Source: Octadecabacter sp. B2R22 (GTDB taxonomy: Bacteria; Pseudomonadota; Alphaproteobacteria; Rhodobacterales; Rhodobacteraceae). Taken from it: a stretch of 64,000 nucleotides of DNA. Position 1 is the first letter of the stretch; each line of letters opens with the position of its first letter. A program made the translations under genes and the position numbers. Positions 8,693 to 16,943 of the stretch are shown piece after piece. Location: positions 1-64,000 of the forward strand of contig NZ_JAHKQJ010000010.1 of NCBI RefSeq assembly GCF_018861045.1, written 5' to 3'. The notes under the pieces were generated by a model. The model saw only the letters and a program-made list of their open reading frames with translations, was not told where the DNA came from and made no database searches.

Positions 8693-9972
8693 TGTCGGTA
8701 CAGGAAGAATACTCAAAAAGAGATGCCGCTTATCATAAGAACCTCCCCGCGTGGCCAGATTTTGATGTTTATGATAAACACGTTGATGGGCTTATCCCTG
8801 CCGCGCGTTTGGACACATGGGAACAATTTCATGAACTGGTGAAAACCTATCGGTCTGGGCACAGCGAAGTTGAGTACGTTTTTCGTGGGCAGCATCGGTA
8901 CGATTGGCCGTTGCAGCCAACACTGGATCGGCTCTCATCTGGCGCTATCGAAGAAGAAATCGCTAAAAAACAGTTGCGCAATTTCCGGCTTTCGGTTCGC
9001 GGCCGTGTTCCTGATAGCGCACTGCATATTTTGGATGATGACGATGTTTGGGCGATGGGACAGCATCACGGCTTGGCAACGCCTTTACTTGATTGGACCT
9101 CTGCACCGTATGTTGCATTGTTTTTCGCCTTCTTGAATGAAGACCGGTCAACATGGACGGATGACAAAGGTGATCCAGAAAACTGCAGCCGTGTCATCTA
9201 TGTTCTAAACAAGTCTTTTATCGAAGACCTTGTTGGGGACCCGAATGATGATCCGCTTGAACGCGATTACCCAAAAATTGTTGAGCCTTCAAAGGATGAT
9301 CATGGACGACTGGTCAATCAGGCAGGACTTTTCACGATGGCCCCGTTTCGCGAAACGATTGAATCCTCATTGTTGAAGGCACTGACAGATTCAGACGTCA
9401 ACATTGATGATCCAACAGAGCTTAGCAAATATATCTGTAAGATTCACATTCCCAATGCGCCGGAAATCCGCCGGATGTGCCTGCAGCACCTAAGAAAGAT
9501 GAACATTCATTATGGAAGTTTGTTTCCTGATGTCATTGGCGCATCTGGATATTGTAATGAGCTCATTAGCGAAGCCATCGAGAACCGGAGCAGAGCAAAG
9601 CCTGCTCTTACGGAAAATAGGGAAGAGATAATATCGCCCGTGACGGTGAAGGACTTTGTTATAGCCGAAACTGATGCCGTGATACGCGAGTTGATTTCAG
9701 CTCTTATCGTCGACGACAGCGTGAAGGGTAGTGTTTCTGAGGCAAAACTGAAGGTTATCGTGAAAACGGTGTTCGATTTTGTTCAAAATAAAGCTGGGGT
9801 GGACTGGTATGCGCGCGACTCTCAGCTCTCCCGCTTGAAAAACATCATTCGGCGTCAATTAAAAGGCATCCAATTTCCAGATGATTTTGTCTCAATGGCC
9901 GCAAATTCTGTAGCCCAAAAAGCTGCGGACATGAGCAAAGAGGAAGAAGAGAATATGGGGGCAGCAGAATGA
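8692..9972 (+). CDS. FRG-domain protein with an HsdR-like C-terminal segment, inside the hsd operon
   Basis: 426 residues. The N-terminal part is an FRG domain: VFRGQHRY at 63-70, then QHHGLATPLLDWTSAP at 124-139, the two signature blocks of that poorly understood family. Residues 370-415 (VDWYARDS..LKN..RR.L....P.D) align without gaps to the C-terminal end of the HsdR encoded next door, with about 16 identities in 46 positions. That part of HsdR belongs to the C-terminal domain that contacts the methylase in type I enzymes. The start shares one base with the hsdS stop and the stop overlaps hsdR by 4 bases, so production is coupled to both. I infer an accessory effector that docks on the HsdM/HsdS core in place of, or beside, HsdR. 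The reaction it catalyses is unknown. Confidence 0.85.
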   Translation: MSVQEEYSKRDAAYHKNLPAWPDFDVYDKHVDGLIPAARLDTWEQFHELVKTYRSGHSEVEYVFRGQHRYDWPLQPTLDRLSSGAIEEEIAKKQLRNFRLSVRGRVPDSALHILDDDDVWAMGQHHGLATPLLDWTSAPYVALFFAFLNEDRSTWTDDKGDPENCSRVIYVLNKSFIEDLVGDPNDDPLERDYPKIVEPSKDDHGRLVNQAGLFTMAPFRETIESSLLKALTDSDVNIDDPTELSKYICKIHIPNAPEIRRMCLQHLRKMNIHYGSLFPDVIGASGYCNELISEAIENRSRAKPALTENREEIISPVTVKDFVIAETDAVIRELISALIVDDSVKGSVSEAKLKVIVKTVFDFVQNKAGVDWYARDSQLSRLKNIIRRQLKGIQFPDDFVSMAANSVAQKAADMSKEEEENMGAAE

Positions 9973-12900
9973 TTACTGAAGATCAACTCGAGCAGCTGTG
10001 CCTCAATTGGTTCCAATCCATTGGATACGACTATATCTGCGGGTACGACATTGCCCCTGATGGGCCATCGCCGGAACGCACCGATTATCGACAGATTGTC
10101 TTGCATGATCGACTGCTTGATCGCCTCGCAGTGATCAATCCTCAGATTCCATCGGTGACGTTAGAGCAAGTCGCGTTACAGTTGGCAAAGCCAGAAACGC
10201 CGATTTTGATCAAGAATAACAAAGCGTTTCATCAGGTCCTGTTGGAAGGTGTGAAGGTCACGTTTCAGGATGCCTCCGGTGAGGAGAAGACCGACTATGT
10301 CCGTCTGATTGATTTTGATGCCGTGGGGAACAATCAGTTTCTTGTTGTTAATCAGTATACGATCACTGGCACCAAGGGGAACCGCCGCCCAGATGTGATT
10401 GTGTTTATCAATGGCCTGCCGATTTCGGTGCTGGAGTTGAAAAACCCTGCTGACAAGAACGCGGATATTTGGTCTGCGTATCAACAGCTAGAGACCTATA
10501 AGGAAGAAATTTCCGACCTCTTTGCCTTCAATGAGGCCTTGGTGATTAGTGATGGCCTCAGCGCACGTATCGGTTCGCTGACGGCAAACAAAGAACGATT
10601 TATGGCTTGGCGTACTGTCGCGCATGAAAAAGACAGACCGCCATTTGAGTATGCGCTGGAGACACTTGTTAAGGGGTTTTTCCAACCTGATTTGCTTTTG
10701 GATTACATCCGACATTTTGTGCTTTTCGAGCAAGACAATGACGTCACGATCAAGAAGATCGCTGGTTATCATCAGTTCCACGCAGTCCGCGCGGCGGTTG
10801 ACGCGTCCATTACTGCGACTAAGGCCCAAGGCGACAAGGCGGGTAAAGCGGGTGTTGTTTGGCATACTCAAGGATCTGGTAAATCGATCTCTATGGTGTG
10901 TTATGCAGGAAAGCTGTTAGCGCAGCCTGAAATGAATAACCCGACGATAGTCGTTGTGACTGATCGCAACGATCTGGATGGACAGCTTTTCGATACTTTT
11001 GGGATGGCAGTAGAAACGCTGAAGCAAACGCCCGTTCAGGCTGGCGATAGAGACGAGTTGCGCGAAATCCTTGCGTCCCGTCAGTCTGGTGGAATCATTT
11101 TCACGACGGTTCAGAAGTTCGCCCTGGAGAAAAGCGAAACCGCCCATCCAATCCTAAGCGAGCGTAAGAATATCGTTGTTGTGAGTGATGAAGCTCATCG
11201 CAGTCAATATGGGGATAAGGCCAAGCTTAACCCTAAAACTGGCAAGTACACTTTCGGTTTCTCAAAGCATATGCGTGACGCCTTGCCCGAGGCTTCTTTT
11301 ATTGGATTTACCGGCACGCCTATTGATACAGGTGACAAAGACACGCGTGCGGTATTTGGCGACTATGTTTCGGTATATGACATCCAAGACGCCGTTGATG
11401 ATGGCGCAACCGTTCCGATCTATTATGAATCTCGCTTGGCCAAGTTAAATATTAATGAGGCGGAAATTGAGGCATTGAACGACGACGTAGACGAAGTCAT
11501 CGAAGATGAAGAAGACGTCTCGGCGCGAGAAAAGACTAAGTCTCAATGGTCAGCTTTGGAAAAACTTGTCGGCAGTGGTTCAAGGGTTACTGAAGTTGGC
11601 AAAGACCTAGTCCAACATTTTGAAGAACGCATAGGGAGCATGCCCGGAAAAGGTATGATTGTTTGTATGAGCCGCGAAATTTGCGCGGATATGTACAATG
11701 CCATCGTAGTCCTTAGGCCAGATTGGCATGATGAAGACCCAACTAAGGGGGGCATCAAAATCGTAATGACAGGCTCCGCATCTGATAAAGAAAAACTGCG
11801 GCCTCATATTTACAGCAAAGAAACGAAAAAGCTGTTTGAGAAGCGCTTTAAAGATGTGAACGACCCCCTGCAGTTAGTGATCGTAAGGGACATGTGGCTA
11901 ACGGGTTTCGATGCCCCTAATTGCCATACAATGTATATCGATAAGCCTATGAAAGGGCATAATTTGATGCAGGCAATTGCTCGTGTCAATAGAGTGTTTA
12001 AGGATAAGCCTGGCGGCCTCGTCGTCGACTACATTGGCATTGCTAATGAACTGAAGCAGGCTTTGAAGACATACACTGGGTCCAACGGTAAGGGTAAACC
12101 CACTCATGACACGCATGAGGCCTATTCTGTTCTTTTAGAGAAGATGGATGTGGTTCGCGGAATTTTGCATGGTTTCGATTATAGCGGCTTCGAACAGAAT
12201 GCTGTGCAATTGCTTCCAGGGGCGATGAACCACATTTTGGGCGCGCAGGGAGACAGCGACAACCTTGATGGCAAACGGCGTTTTTTGGATGTCATGGCGG
12301 CTATCGGCAAGGCGTACACCCTGTGTAGCACTATGGATGAAGTCGACCCACTCAAGAAAGAAATAGCTTTTCTGAGCGCAGTTAAAAACGCGATTACAAA
12401 ATTTACAACTGTCGACAAGCGCCGGACAGATGAAGAAAAAAACTCTGCTTTGAAGCAGATAATTGACAACGCGATTGTTGCCGATGGTGTCGATGATATT
12501 TTCCATTTGGTCGGGTTAGATAAGCCAAACATCGGATTGCTGTCTCCGGAATTCATGGAAGATGTCGCTAAGCTTGAAGAAAAGAACCTGGCTGTCGACT
12601 TGCTGGAGCGCTTGCTACGCGATGAGGTGAAAGCCCGTATGAAAACCGATGTTGTGTCGGAGAAAAAGTACTCAGACAGAATATTGGAAACCCTTCGCAA
12701 ATATCACAACCGCGCGATTGAGACAGCTCAAGTGATTGAAGAGCTGATACAGATGGCCAAAGACATGGCCGAGGATGCCGAACTAGCGGAAAAATCTGGT
12801 CTAAACCCCGATGAGGTAGCCTTCTACAGGGCGTTGATTCAAAATGAATCCGCTGTAAAGGAACTTGGAGATAATAACCTTCGGGAGTTGGCAAAGCATG

Positions 12901-13085
12901 TCACTGCGCAGTTAAAGAAGAGTACTACCGTTGACTGGCAGGTTCGAGACAGCGTCAGAGCGAAATTACGCAACCTTGTTCGCAGAGCTTTGAGAAAATG
13001 GAAATACCCGCCCGACAGGGCAGATGAAGCGGTGGAGCTGTGTTTAAAACAGGCTGAAGCATTAAGCGAAAGCTGGAGTAGCTAA
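9969..13085 (+). CDS. hsdR: Type I restriction endonuclease/translocase subunit R
   Basis: 1038 residues. ATP-driven double-stranded DNA translocase and nuclease that cuts unmodified DNA. The N-terminal PD-(D/E)xK nuclease has RRPD at 139-142, ELK at 156-158 and QQLETY at 172-177 (the QxxxY motif). The superfamily 2 motor has Walker A TQGSGKS at 300-306, DEAH at 407-410 and GFTGTP. The C-terminal domain ends with VDWQVRDS..L.N..RR.L....P.D (988-1033), the methylase-docking type. All catalytic motifs are present. The start overlaps the FRG gene by 4 bases (ATGA). Confidence 0.97.
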   Translation: MITEDQLEQLCLNWFQSIGYDYICGYDIAPDGPSPERTDYRQIVLHDRLLDRLAVINPQIPSVTLEQVALQLAKPETPILIKNNKAFHQVLLEGVKVTFQDASGEEKTDYVRLIDFDAVGNNQFLVVNQYTITGTKGNRRPDVIVFINGLPISVLELKNPADKNADIWSAYQQLETYKEEISDLFAFNEALVISDGLSARIGSLTANKERFMAWRTVAHEKDRPPFEYALETLVKGFFQPDLLLDYIRHFVLFEQDNDVTIKKIAGYHQFHAVRAAVDASITATKAQGDKAGKAGVVWHTQGSGKSISMVCYAGKLLAQPEMNNPTIVVVTDRNDLDGQLFDTFGMAVETLKQTPVQAGDRDELREILASRQSGGIIFTTVQKFALEKSETAHPILSERKNIVVVSDEAHRSQYGDKAKLNPKTGKYTFGFSKHMRDALPEASFIGFTGTPIDTGDKDTRAVFGDYVSVYDIQDAVDDGATVPIYYESRLAKLNINEAEIEALNDDVDEVIEDEEDVSAREKTKSQWSALEKLVGSGSRVTEVGKDLVQHFEERIGSMPGKGMIVCMSREICADMYNAIVVLRPDWHDEDPTKGGIKIVMTGSASDKEKLRPHIYSKETKKLFEKRFKDVNDPLQLVIVRDMWLTGFDAPNCHTMYIDKPMKGHNLMQAIARVNRVFKDKPGGLVVDYIGIANELKQALKTYTGSNGKGKPTHDTHEAYSVLLEKMDVVRGILHGFDYSGFEQNAVQLLPGAMNHILGAQGDSDNLDGKRRFLDVMAAIGKAYTLCSTMDEVDPLKKEIAFLSAVKNAITKFTTVDKRRTDEEKNSALKQIIDNAIVADGVDDIFHLVGLDKPNIGLLSPEFMEDVAKLEEKNLAVDLLERLLRDEVKARMKTDVVSEKKYSDRILETLRKYHNRAIETAQVIEELIQMAKDMAEDAELAEKSGLNPDEVAFYRALIQNESAVKELGDNNLRELAKHVTAQLKKSTTVDWQVRDSVRAKLRNLVRRALRKWKYPPDRADEAVELCLKQAEALSESWSS

Positions 13086-13125
13086 GCTTCAAAAATCTCT
13101 CGTGAGTTGCCTAAATTAGAAGTGA

Positions 13126-14271
13126 GTGACGCAATTGTTCCAAGTAAATCGTTCCGAGAACCGTCTGACCAAACTTGAAGCAAAACGCTTCTCTGAGCTC
13201 AACCTACGTGAGAGGGAGCACCTGCAAGAATGGCTTGCCAATCAACCTGATGCGTTGGGTGAGGAGCTGTTGATCATTCAGAAGGAATTCGATGGTTTTG
13301 CGGACACGAGGGAACGCCTCGACCTGCTGGCGCTAGATAAAGATGGGCGACTTGTTGTGATAGAGAACAAGCTCGATGACACAGGCCGCGACGTGACATG
13401 GCAGGCGCTAAAATACACAGCCTATGTCTCTGGCCTTACGAAGGCGCAGATCGTAGATATTTACCAACAGTACCTCGATCGCTATTGCGGAGGGGGCAAT
13501 GCCGTAGCCAGCATTTGCGAGTTTCTGGATGAAGAGGAGCTGGACGAAGTCGTCCTAAACCCTGGTAACGATCAACGCCTTATTTTCATCGCAGCACATT
13601 TTCGCAAAGAGGTGACGGCAACAGTACTGTGGCTCCGCGAAAACCGCATTGATGCTCGCTGTTTTAAAGTACTGCCCTATGTGTTTGAAGACGAACTGTT
13701 TGTCGATATCCAGCCTGTAATTCCCACGCCCGAAGCCGCTGACTTTATGATTGGTATGGCTGAGAAAGAAACAGAAGTCCGCGGCGCAAAAGGTGAGCAA
13801 AAGAACCGCCACAAACTGCGCCGCGAGTACTGGGGCATGACCCTTGATGCGTTGCGGGAAGAAGGTGTGACGCTTTATCAGAACATCAGCCCTAGTAAGG
13901 ACCATTGGTTGAGCGCAGGGGCAGGCCTCAGTTCGTGCAACTATGCACTTATTTTTGCCAAGGCTGAGCTCAGAGTTGAGTTCACATTTGGCCGGGCCGT
14001 TGCCGAAGAAAATAAGTGGTTGTTTGACCGGCTGGTCGAAAATAAATCCCAAATTGAGACTGCCTTTGGCCATGAAATTGAATGGCTTCGGCTGGACGAG
14101 AAAAAGGCCAGCCGTCTACAATTTGGTGTGCCATGCGAAGGGTACAATCGTGAAAACTGGCATGAATACGTAAGTTGGCATGTGGAGCATATCCGCAAAT
14201 GGGAGTTGGCGTTGAAGGACCACATAGTCGGGTTAAACCGAGCGTTGAAAACAAGAGGTGATGCGTCATGA
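13126..14271 (+). CDS. DUF4268 protein with PD-(D/E)xK nuclease-like core
   Basis: 381 residues. The N-terminal half holds D66 and E80-N-K82, which fits the D-x(13)-ExK layout, and QALKY at 93-97 matches the QxxxY motif found in HsdR-type nucleases. The C-terminal half (about 215-365) resembles the DUF4268 family often found beside restriction systems. Start is GTG at 13126, 40 bases after hsdR, so it is probably the last full gene of the operon. It could be an extra nuclease or a DNA-end-binding protein of the defence system; no experiment known to me defines its role. Confidence 0.7.
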   Translation: MTQLFQVNRSENRLTKLEAKRFSELNLREREHLQEWLANQPDALGEELLIIQKEFDGFADTRERLDLLALDKDGRLVVIENKLDDTGRDVTWQALKYTAYVSGLTKAQIVDIYQQYLDRYCGGGNAVASICEFLDEEELDEVVLNPGNDQRLIFIAAHFRKEVTATVLWLRENRIDARCFKVLPYVFEDELFVDIQPVIPTPEAADFMIGMAEKETEVRGAKGEQKNRHKLRREYWGMTLDALREEGVTLYQNISPSKDHWLSAGAGLSSCNYALIFAKAELRVEFTFGRAVAEENKWLFDRLVENKSQIETAFGHEIEWLRLDEKKASRLQFGVPCEGYNRENWHEYVSWHVEHIRKWELALKDHIVGLNRALKTRGDAS

Positions 14272-14360
14272 AGGTATGGGTGAGCGAAGTAGATCCTTCG
14301 ACGGTCATCAATATCTGGTTCTCTAATTGGGTGTTTGGGTCAAGCTCGTTTCTTTCTTAG
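14268..14360 (+). CDS. 30-residue frame coupled to the DUF4268 gene
   Basis: Starts with ATGA overlap on the DUF4268 stop and encodes a Trp/Phe/Ser-rich peptide (MKVWVSEVDPS...GSSSFLS). The perfect coupling geometry hints at translation, but the peptide is so short that it may be the remnant of a deleted longer gene. No family recognised. Confidence 0.25.
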   Translation: MKVWVSEVDPSTVINIWFSNWVFGSSSFLS

Positions 14361-14516
14361 TTTTTGGGCCTTGGTCTTTCATCCGGGTCACGCTTCTCTT
14401 CGCAGTCTGATTGATGCTCTGTAGTTGCATCGCGACATGTATGTGTAGGATCGGCAGTGGATTGTGCGAACACTGAATGAATCCGCAACAGCATAAGTAT
14501 TTAGGAATTTTTCATT

Positions 14517-16088
14517 TTGATTAAGAACAATAAAGAAGCGCCTTCGCTGTCAGTACAAGCGGCAAAGGTGACAGGTCGTTCAGCACTATTTTTAACAAAA
14601 TCTGCTGGGAAAGTCGGTTGGGCAATTGCCAAGCCCGTGGGGCGGCAAACCGGAAAATTGGCTCTAAAAGGCGGCAAAGCCGTCAAAGATCATGCGTCTG
14701 TAAAGTATGCCGAGTATGAACTGAGACATGCTGAATATACTTCAGAGAACTTTTACGAAAAAGGCGCGATGGCTTTAGAAGACCTCGTCGATGCATTGCT
14801 GATCGAGAAACAGGGGACTTCGGCAAGGATCGTCAGAGCCCTTTCTGTAAAGCTTGCAGCTGCAGGTACGACAGCTGGCCTATTCTCTATCGCATCTATT
14901 CTTGGAACAGCCAGTACTGGAACTGTAATTTCTTCGCTTTCGGGTGCTGCGTTCAATAGTGCTGCATTAGCTTGGATTGGTGGAAGCGTTGCAACTGGCG
15001 GATGGATCGTCTTGGGAGCTGCGACTGCTGGTGGCGCGGTGGCATACTTCGGATCTCGCAAGATTATCAACAAATGGACTGGTAAACGACGCAAGAAAAA
15101 GTCGTTAGATGAGCAAGAAATGCGATTTGTTGAAACCTGTTTGATGTTGGCGACTGCTTTTCGTGAGCGCGCCGGCCAAAACTCTGTATTGGACCCGATC
15201 ACCGCTCATACCTTGCAGCAACACTTGACGGACGACCTCCTTAATCAGCTGGATATCTGCATCGCAAAAGTCACTGACTGGCCCGATCTACCACGCAGGA
15301 AACTTGAGGATCGCAAGGTGGATTTGATCAAATTATTTGGCGCTATTTCATCGTTTGAAAGAGAAAAAACGTCAACCACATCTGCGGCAACCCCACTCTT
15401 CACCGGTGTGGTTTCAGCGACAGTGTTGAAATTGATGTCATCAAACCTCCCATCTTTTACAGACGATGAAGAATTGGTGCTTCAGGCATTGCGGCGCTCC
15501 AATAATAGCCTCGCTAATGCAAGTAATATCGATCTTTCAAACTATGTGCAGGATCTGTCCATGGACCAAATTGCAGGCCTGAAGAACAATGTAAAAGGCA
15601 TCTATCATGAACTTGCCTTCCAGCAGCGAGAGAACCTTGATGGAGACGAGTACATCGTAGAGCTCTTCGAGGACACTAACCACGCGGGCGCAGATGTCCG
15701 AATTATAAATACGGTGACTGGCAATTGTTCTGAGGTTCAACTCAAGGCAACAAACTATGAGTCTTATGTACGTGAACATAATCAAAAATACGAAAACATC
15801 GAAGTTTTGACGACCAGTGAGATTGCGGATGCATCACCTGATTGGGGGGACTCAGGGTTCAGCAATGCTGAGATCACGGATGACACCGGCTTGGCCCTAC
15901 AAAAGCTCAGCCAAGGTACCGAGGCCGCCGTTATCGACAGTATGGCTGTTGCGGCGATGGTGACACTTGCTACCAACGCAAAGTCTATGTTGAAGGGAGA
16001 CGCCCTTTCGACAGCTGAGAAGCAAAAAATAATCCAAGACGGAGTTGTAGCTGCAAGCGTAGCTGGCTTGGTGCAGCTGATAATTTAG
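14517..16088 (+). CDS. Membrane protein with nuclease-like (PD-(D/E)xK-type) C-terminal domain
   Basis: 523 residues. The N-terminal 100 residues are basic and helical. Residues about 110-178 are strongly hydrophobic and rich in Gly, Ala and Ser, enough for two or three membrane passes, then a very basic stretch KRRKKK (190-195). The C-terminal part has YHELAF (363-368), GADVRI (391-396) and EVQLK (406-410), i.e. E...D-x(14)-QxK, the arrangement of a PD-(D/E)xK-type fold in which Gln replaces the usual Glu. Hydrophobic helices recur near 468-488 and at the C-terminus. Start is TTG at 14517 with AGGA about 11 bases upstream. It lies directly after the restriction operon, so a defence effector is a reasonable guess; the nuclease assignment is tentative. 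Confidence 0.6.
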   Translation: MIKNNKEAPSLSVQAAKVTGRSALFLTKSAGKVGWAIAKPVGRQTGKLALKGGKAVKDHASVKYAEYELRHAEYTSENFYEKGAMALEDLVDALLIEKQGTSARIVRALSVKLAAAGTTAGLFSIASILGTASTGTVISSLSGAAFNSAALAWIGGSVATGGWIVLGAATAGGAVAYFGSRKIINKWTGKRRKKKSLDEQEMRFVETCLMLATAFRERAGQNSVLDPITAHTLQQHLTDDLLNQLDICIAKVTDWPDLPRRKLEDRKVDLIKLFGAISSFEREKTSTTSAATPLFTGVVSATVLKLMSSNLPSFTDDEELVLQALRRSNNSLANASNIDLSNYVQDLSMDQIAGLKNNVKGIYHELAFQQRENLDGDEYIVELFEDTNHAGADVRIINTVTGNCSEVQLKATNYESYVREHNQKYENIEVLTTSEIADASPDWGDSGFSNAEITDDTGLALQKLSQGTEAAVIDSMAVAAMVTLATNAKSMLKGDALSTAEKQKIIQDGVVAASVAGLVQLII

Positions 16089-16155
16089 TCGCCGATTGGT
16101 TAAACAAGAGAAACCGATGACAAGTGAGGCACCAGGAACACATTGTGCGGATGTG

Positions 16156-16470
16156 TTATCCAAGCTCAAAAGAATCTTCGTCAGGATCCTCATCCGGATG
16201 AGGATAATCATCAGGAAATAGTATAAAGCGCATCCAGGTTAAAGAAGGAACTAATTCCTGCTCTGGAATTGGCAAATCATTATTTTTATCGCACAGTGTT
16301 GTCGAACAATTCAAAAAATTCAAAAATTCAAGAAAATAGGCCCAGTCGTTATCGTCGACTGTTTCTTCGCCATATTTATTGTGGAAATGTTCAATATATA
16401 CTTTCTTAGATTTTTCCAAATGTTCACAGATGTTTTGTGTCCATTTGTCGTGAAAATTTTTAATTGGCAT
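16156..16470 (-). CDS. Small acidic hypothetical protein
   Basis: 104 residues, no membrane segment, with a strongly acidic C-terminus (PHPDEDPDEDSFELG) and several aromatic residues. AGAGGG lies 6 bases before the ATG, a convincing ribosome site. It is convergent with the membrane/nuclease-like gene and noticeably A/T-rich. Small acidic proteins next to nuclease-like genes are sometimes inhibitors or immunity proteins, but its opposite orientation argues against simple co-expression. I do not recognise the family. Confidence 0.6.
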   Translation of the reverse strand: MPIKNFHDKWTQNICEHLEKSKKVYIEHFHNKYGEETVDDNDWAYFLEFLNFLNCSTTLCDKNNDLPIPEQELVPSLTWMRFILFPDDYPHPDEDPDEDSFELG

Positions 16471-16774
16471 GCTTCGCCCTCTAAGTTAGATAATTTATAT
16501 CATGATAAGCACCTAATCTAAGGTAGAGTTCTACAAAAGAATATTCGTCCCTTACCGAGAAATTCGTGTTTGGTGCAAGTCATGAAAACAGTGTCCAAAT
16601 CGAGCTCCCGCAACCAACATACACAAATCAACACCCAAAAAACTGGCCCCTGCCGCGCTAAGACACACCACAAATGTAGATCTGAGCGGCGCAATTGGAT
16701 CGACATTAAGTGATCCGATGGCGCGTGAAATGGTCTTTTCCTTCTGGAGCGAGGTGCACACCCGTGGCCCAAGG
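16471..16774. other. Island-core junction, no recognisable gene
   Basis: A/T-rich near 16,480-16,560 and closer to core composition afterwards. Two overlapping minus-strand frames (16518-16772 and 16552-16761) have no good start and no motif. No tRNA or obvious att duplication is seen, so the exact island end cannot be fixed. Confidence 0.35.
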
Positions 16775-16939
16775 CTACAGAACCTCCTTAGATGTCACTG
16801 TTACGGCCTCTTTTAGTGCACGCGCTGTCGGTGTGTCTTCATGTACGGGCCGAGACAGCAGTCCGATGGGGCGTATGACAGTGGGATGGGTCACAGCGCA
16901 CCACGCTAGACCACCCAAAACAACGCCGGCCAGAGCCAT
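16775..16939 (-). CDS. Possible 54-residue membrane-anchored peptide
   Basis: ATG at 16939 lies just after the stop of the AbrB-type gene, with AGGA 8 bases upstream. The first 18 residues (MALAGVVLGGLAWCAVTH) are hydrophobic and could be an anchor; the rest is polar. It could be a real third gene of the gntR-abrB operon or a remnant at the island boundary. Confidence 0.35.
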   Translation of the reverse strand: MALAGVVLGGLAWCAVTHPTVIRPIGLLSRPVHEDTPTARALKEAVTVTSKEVL

Positions 16940-16943
16940 GTGA

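Noticed and set aside
16156-16470. Antitoxin or immunity protein for the membrane nuclease-like gene
   Set aside because: It lies on the opposite strand, convergent, with its own ribosome site; there is no sequence evidence for inhibition.
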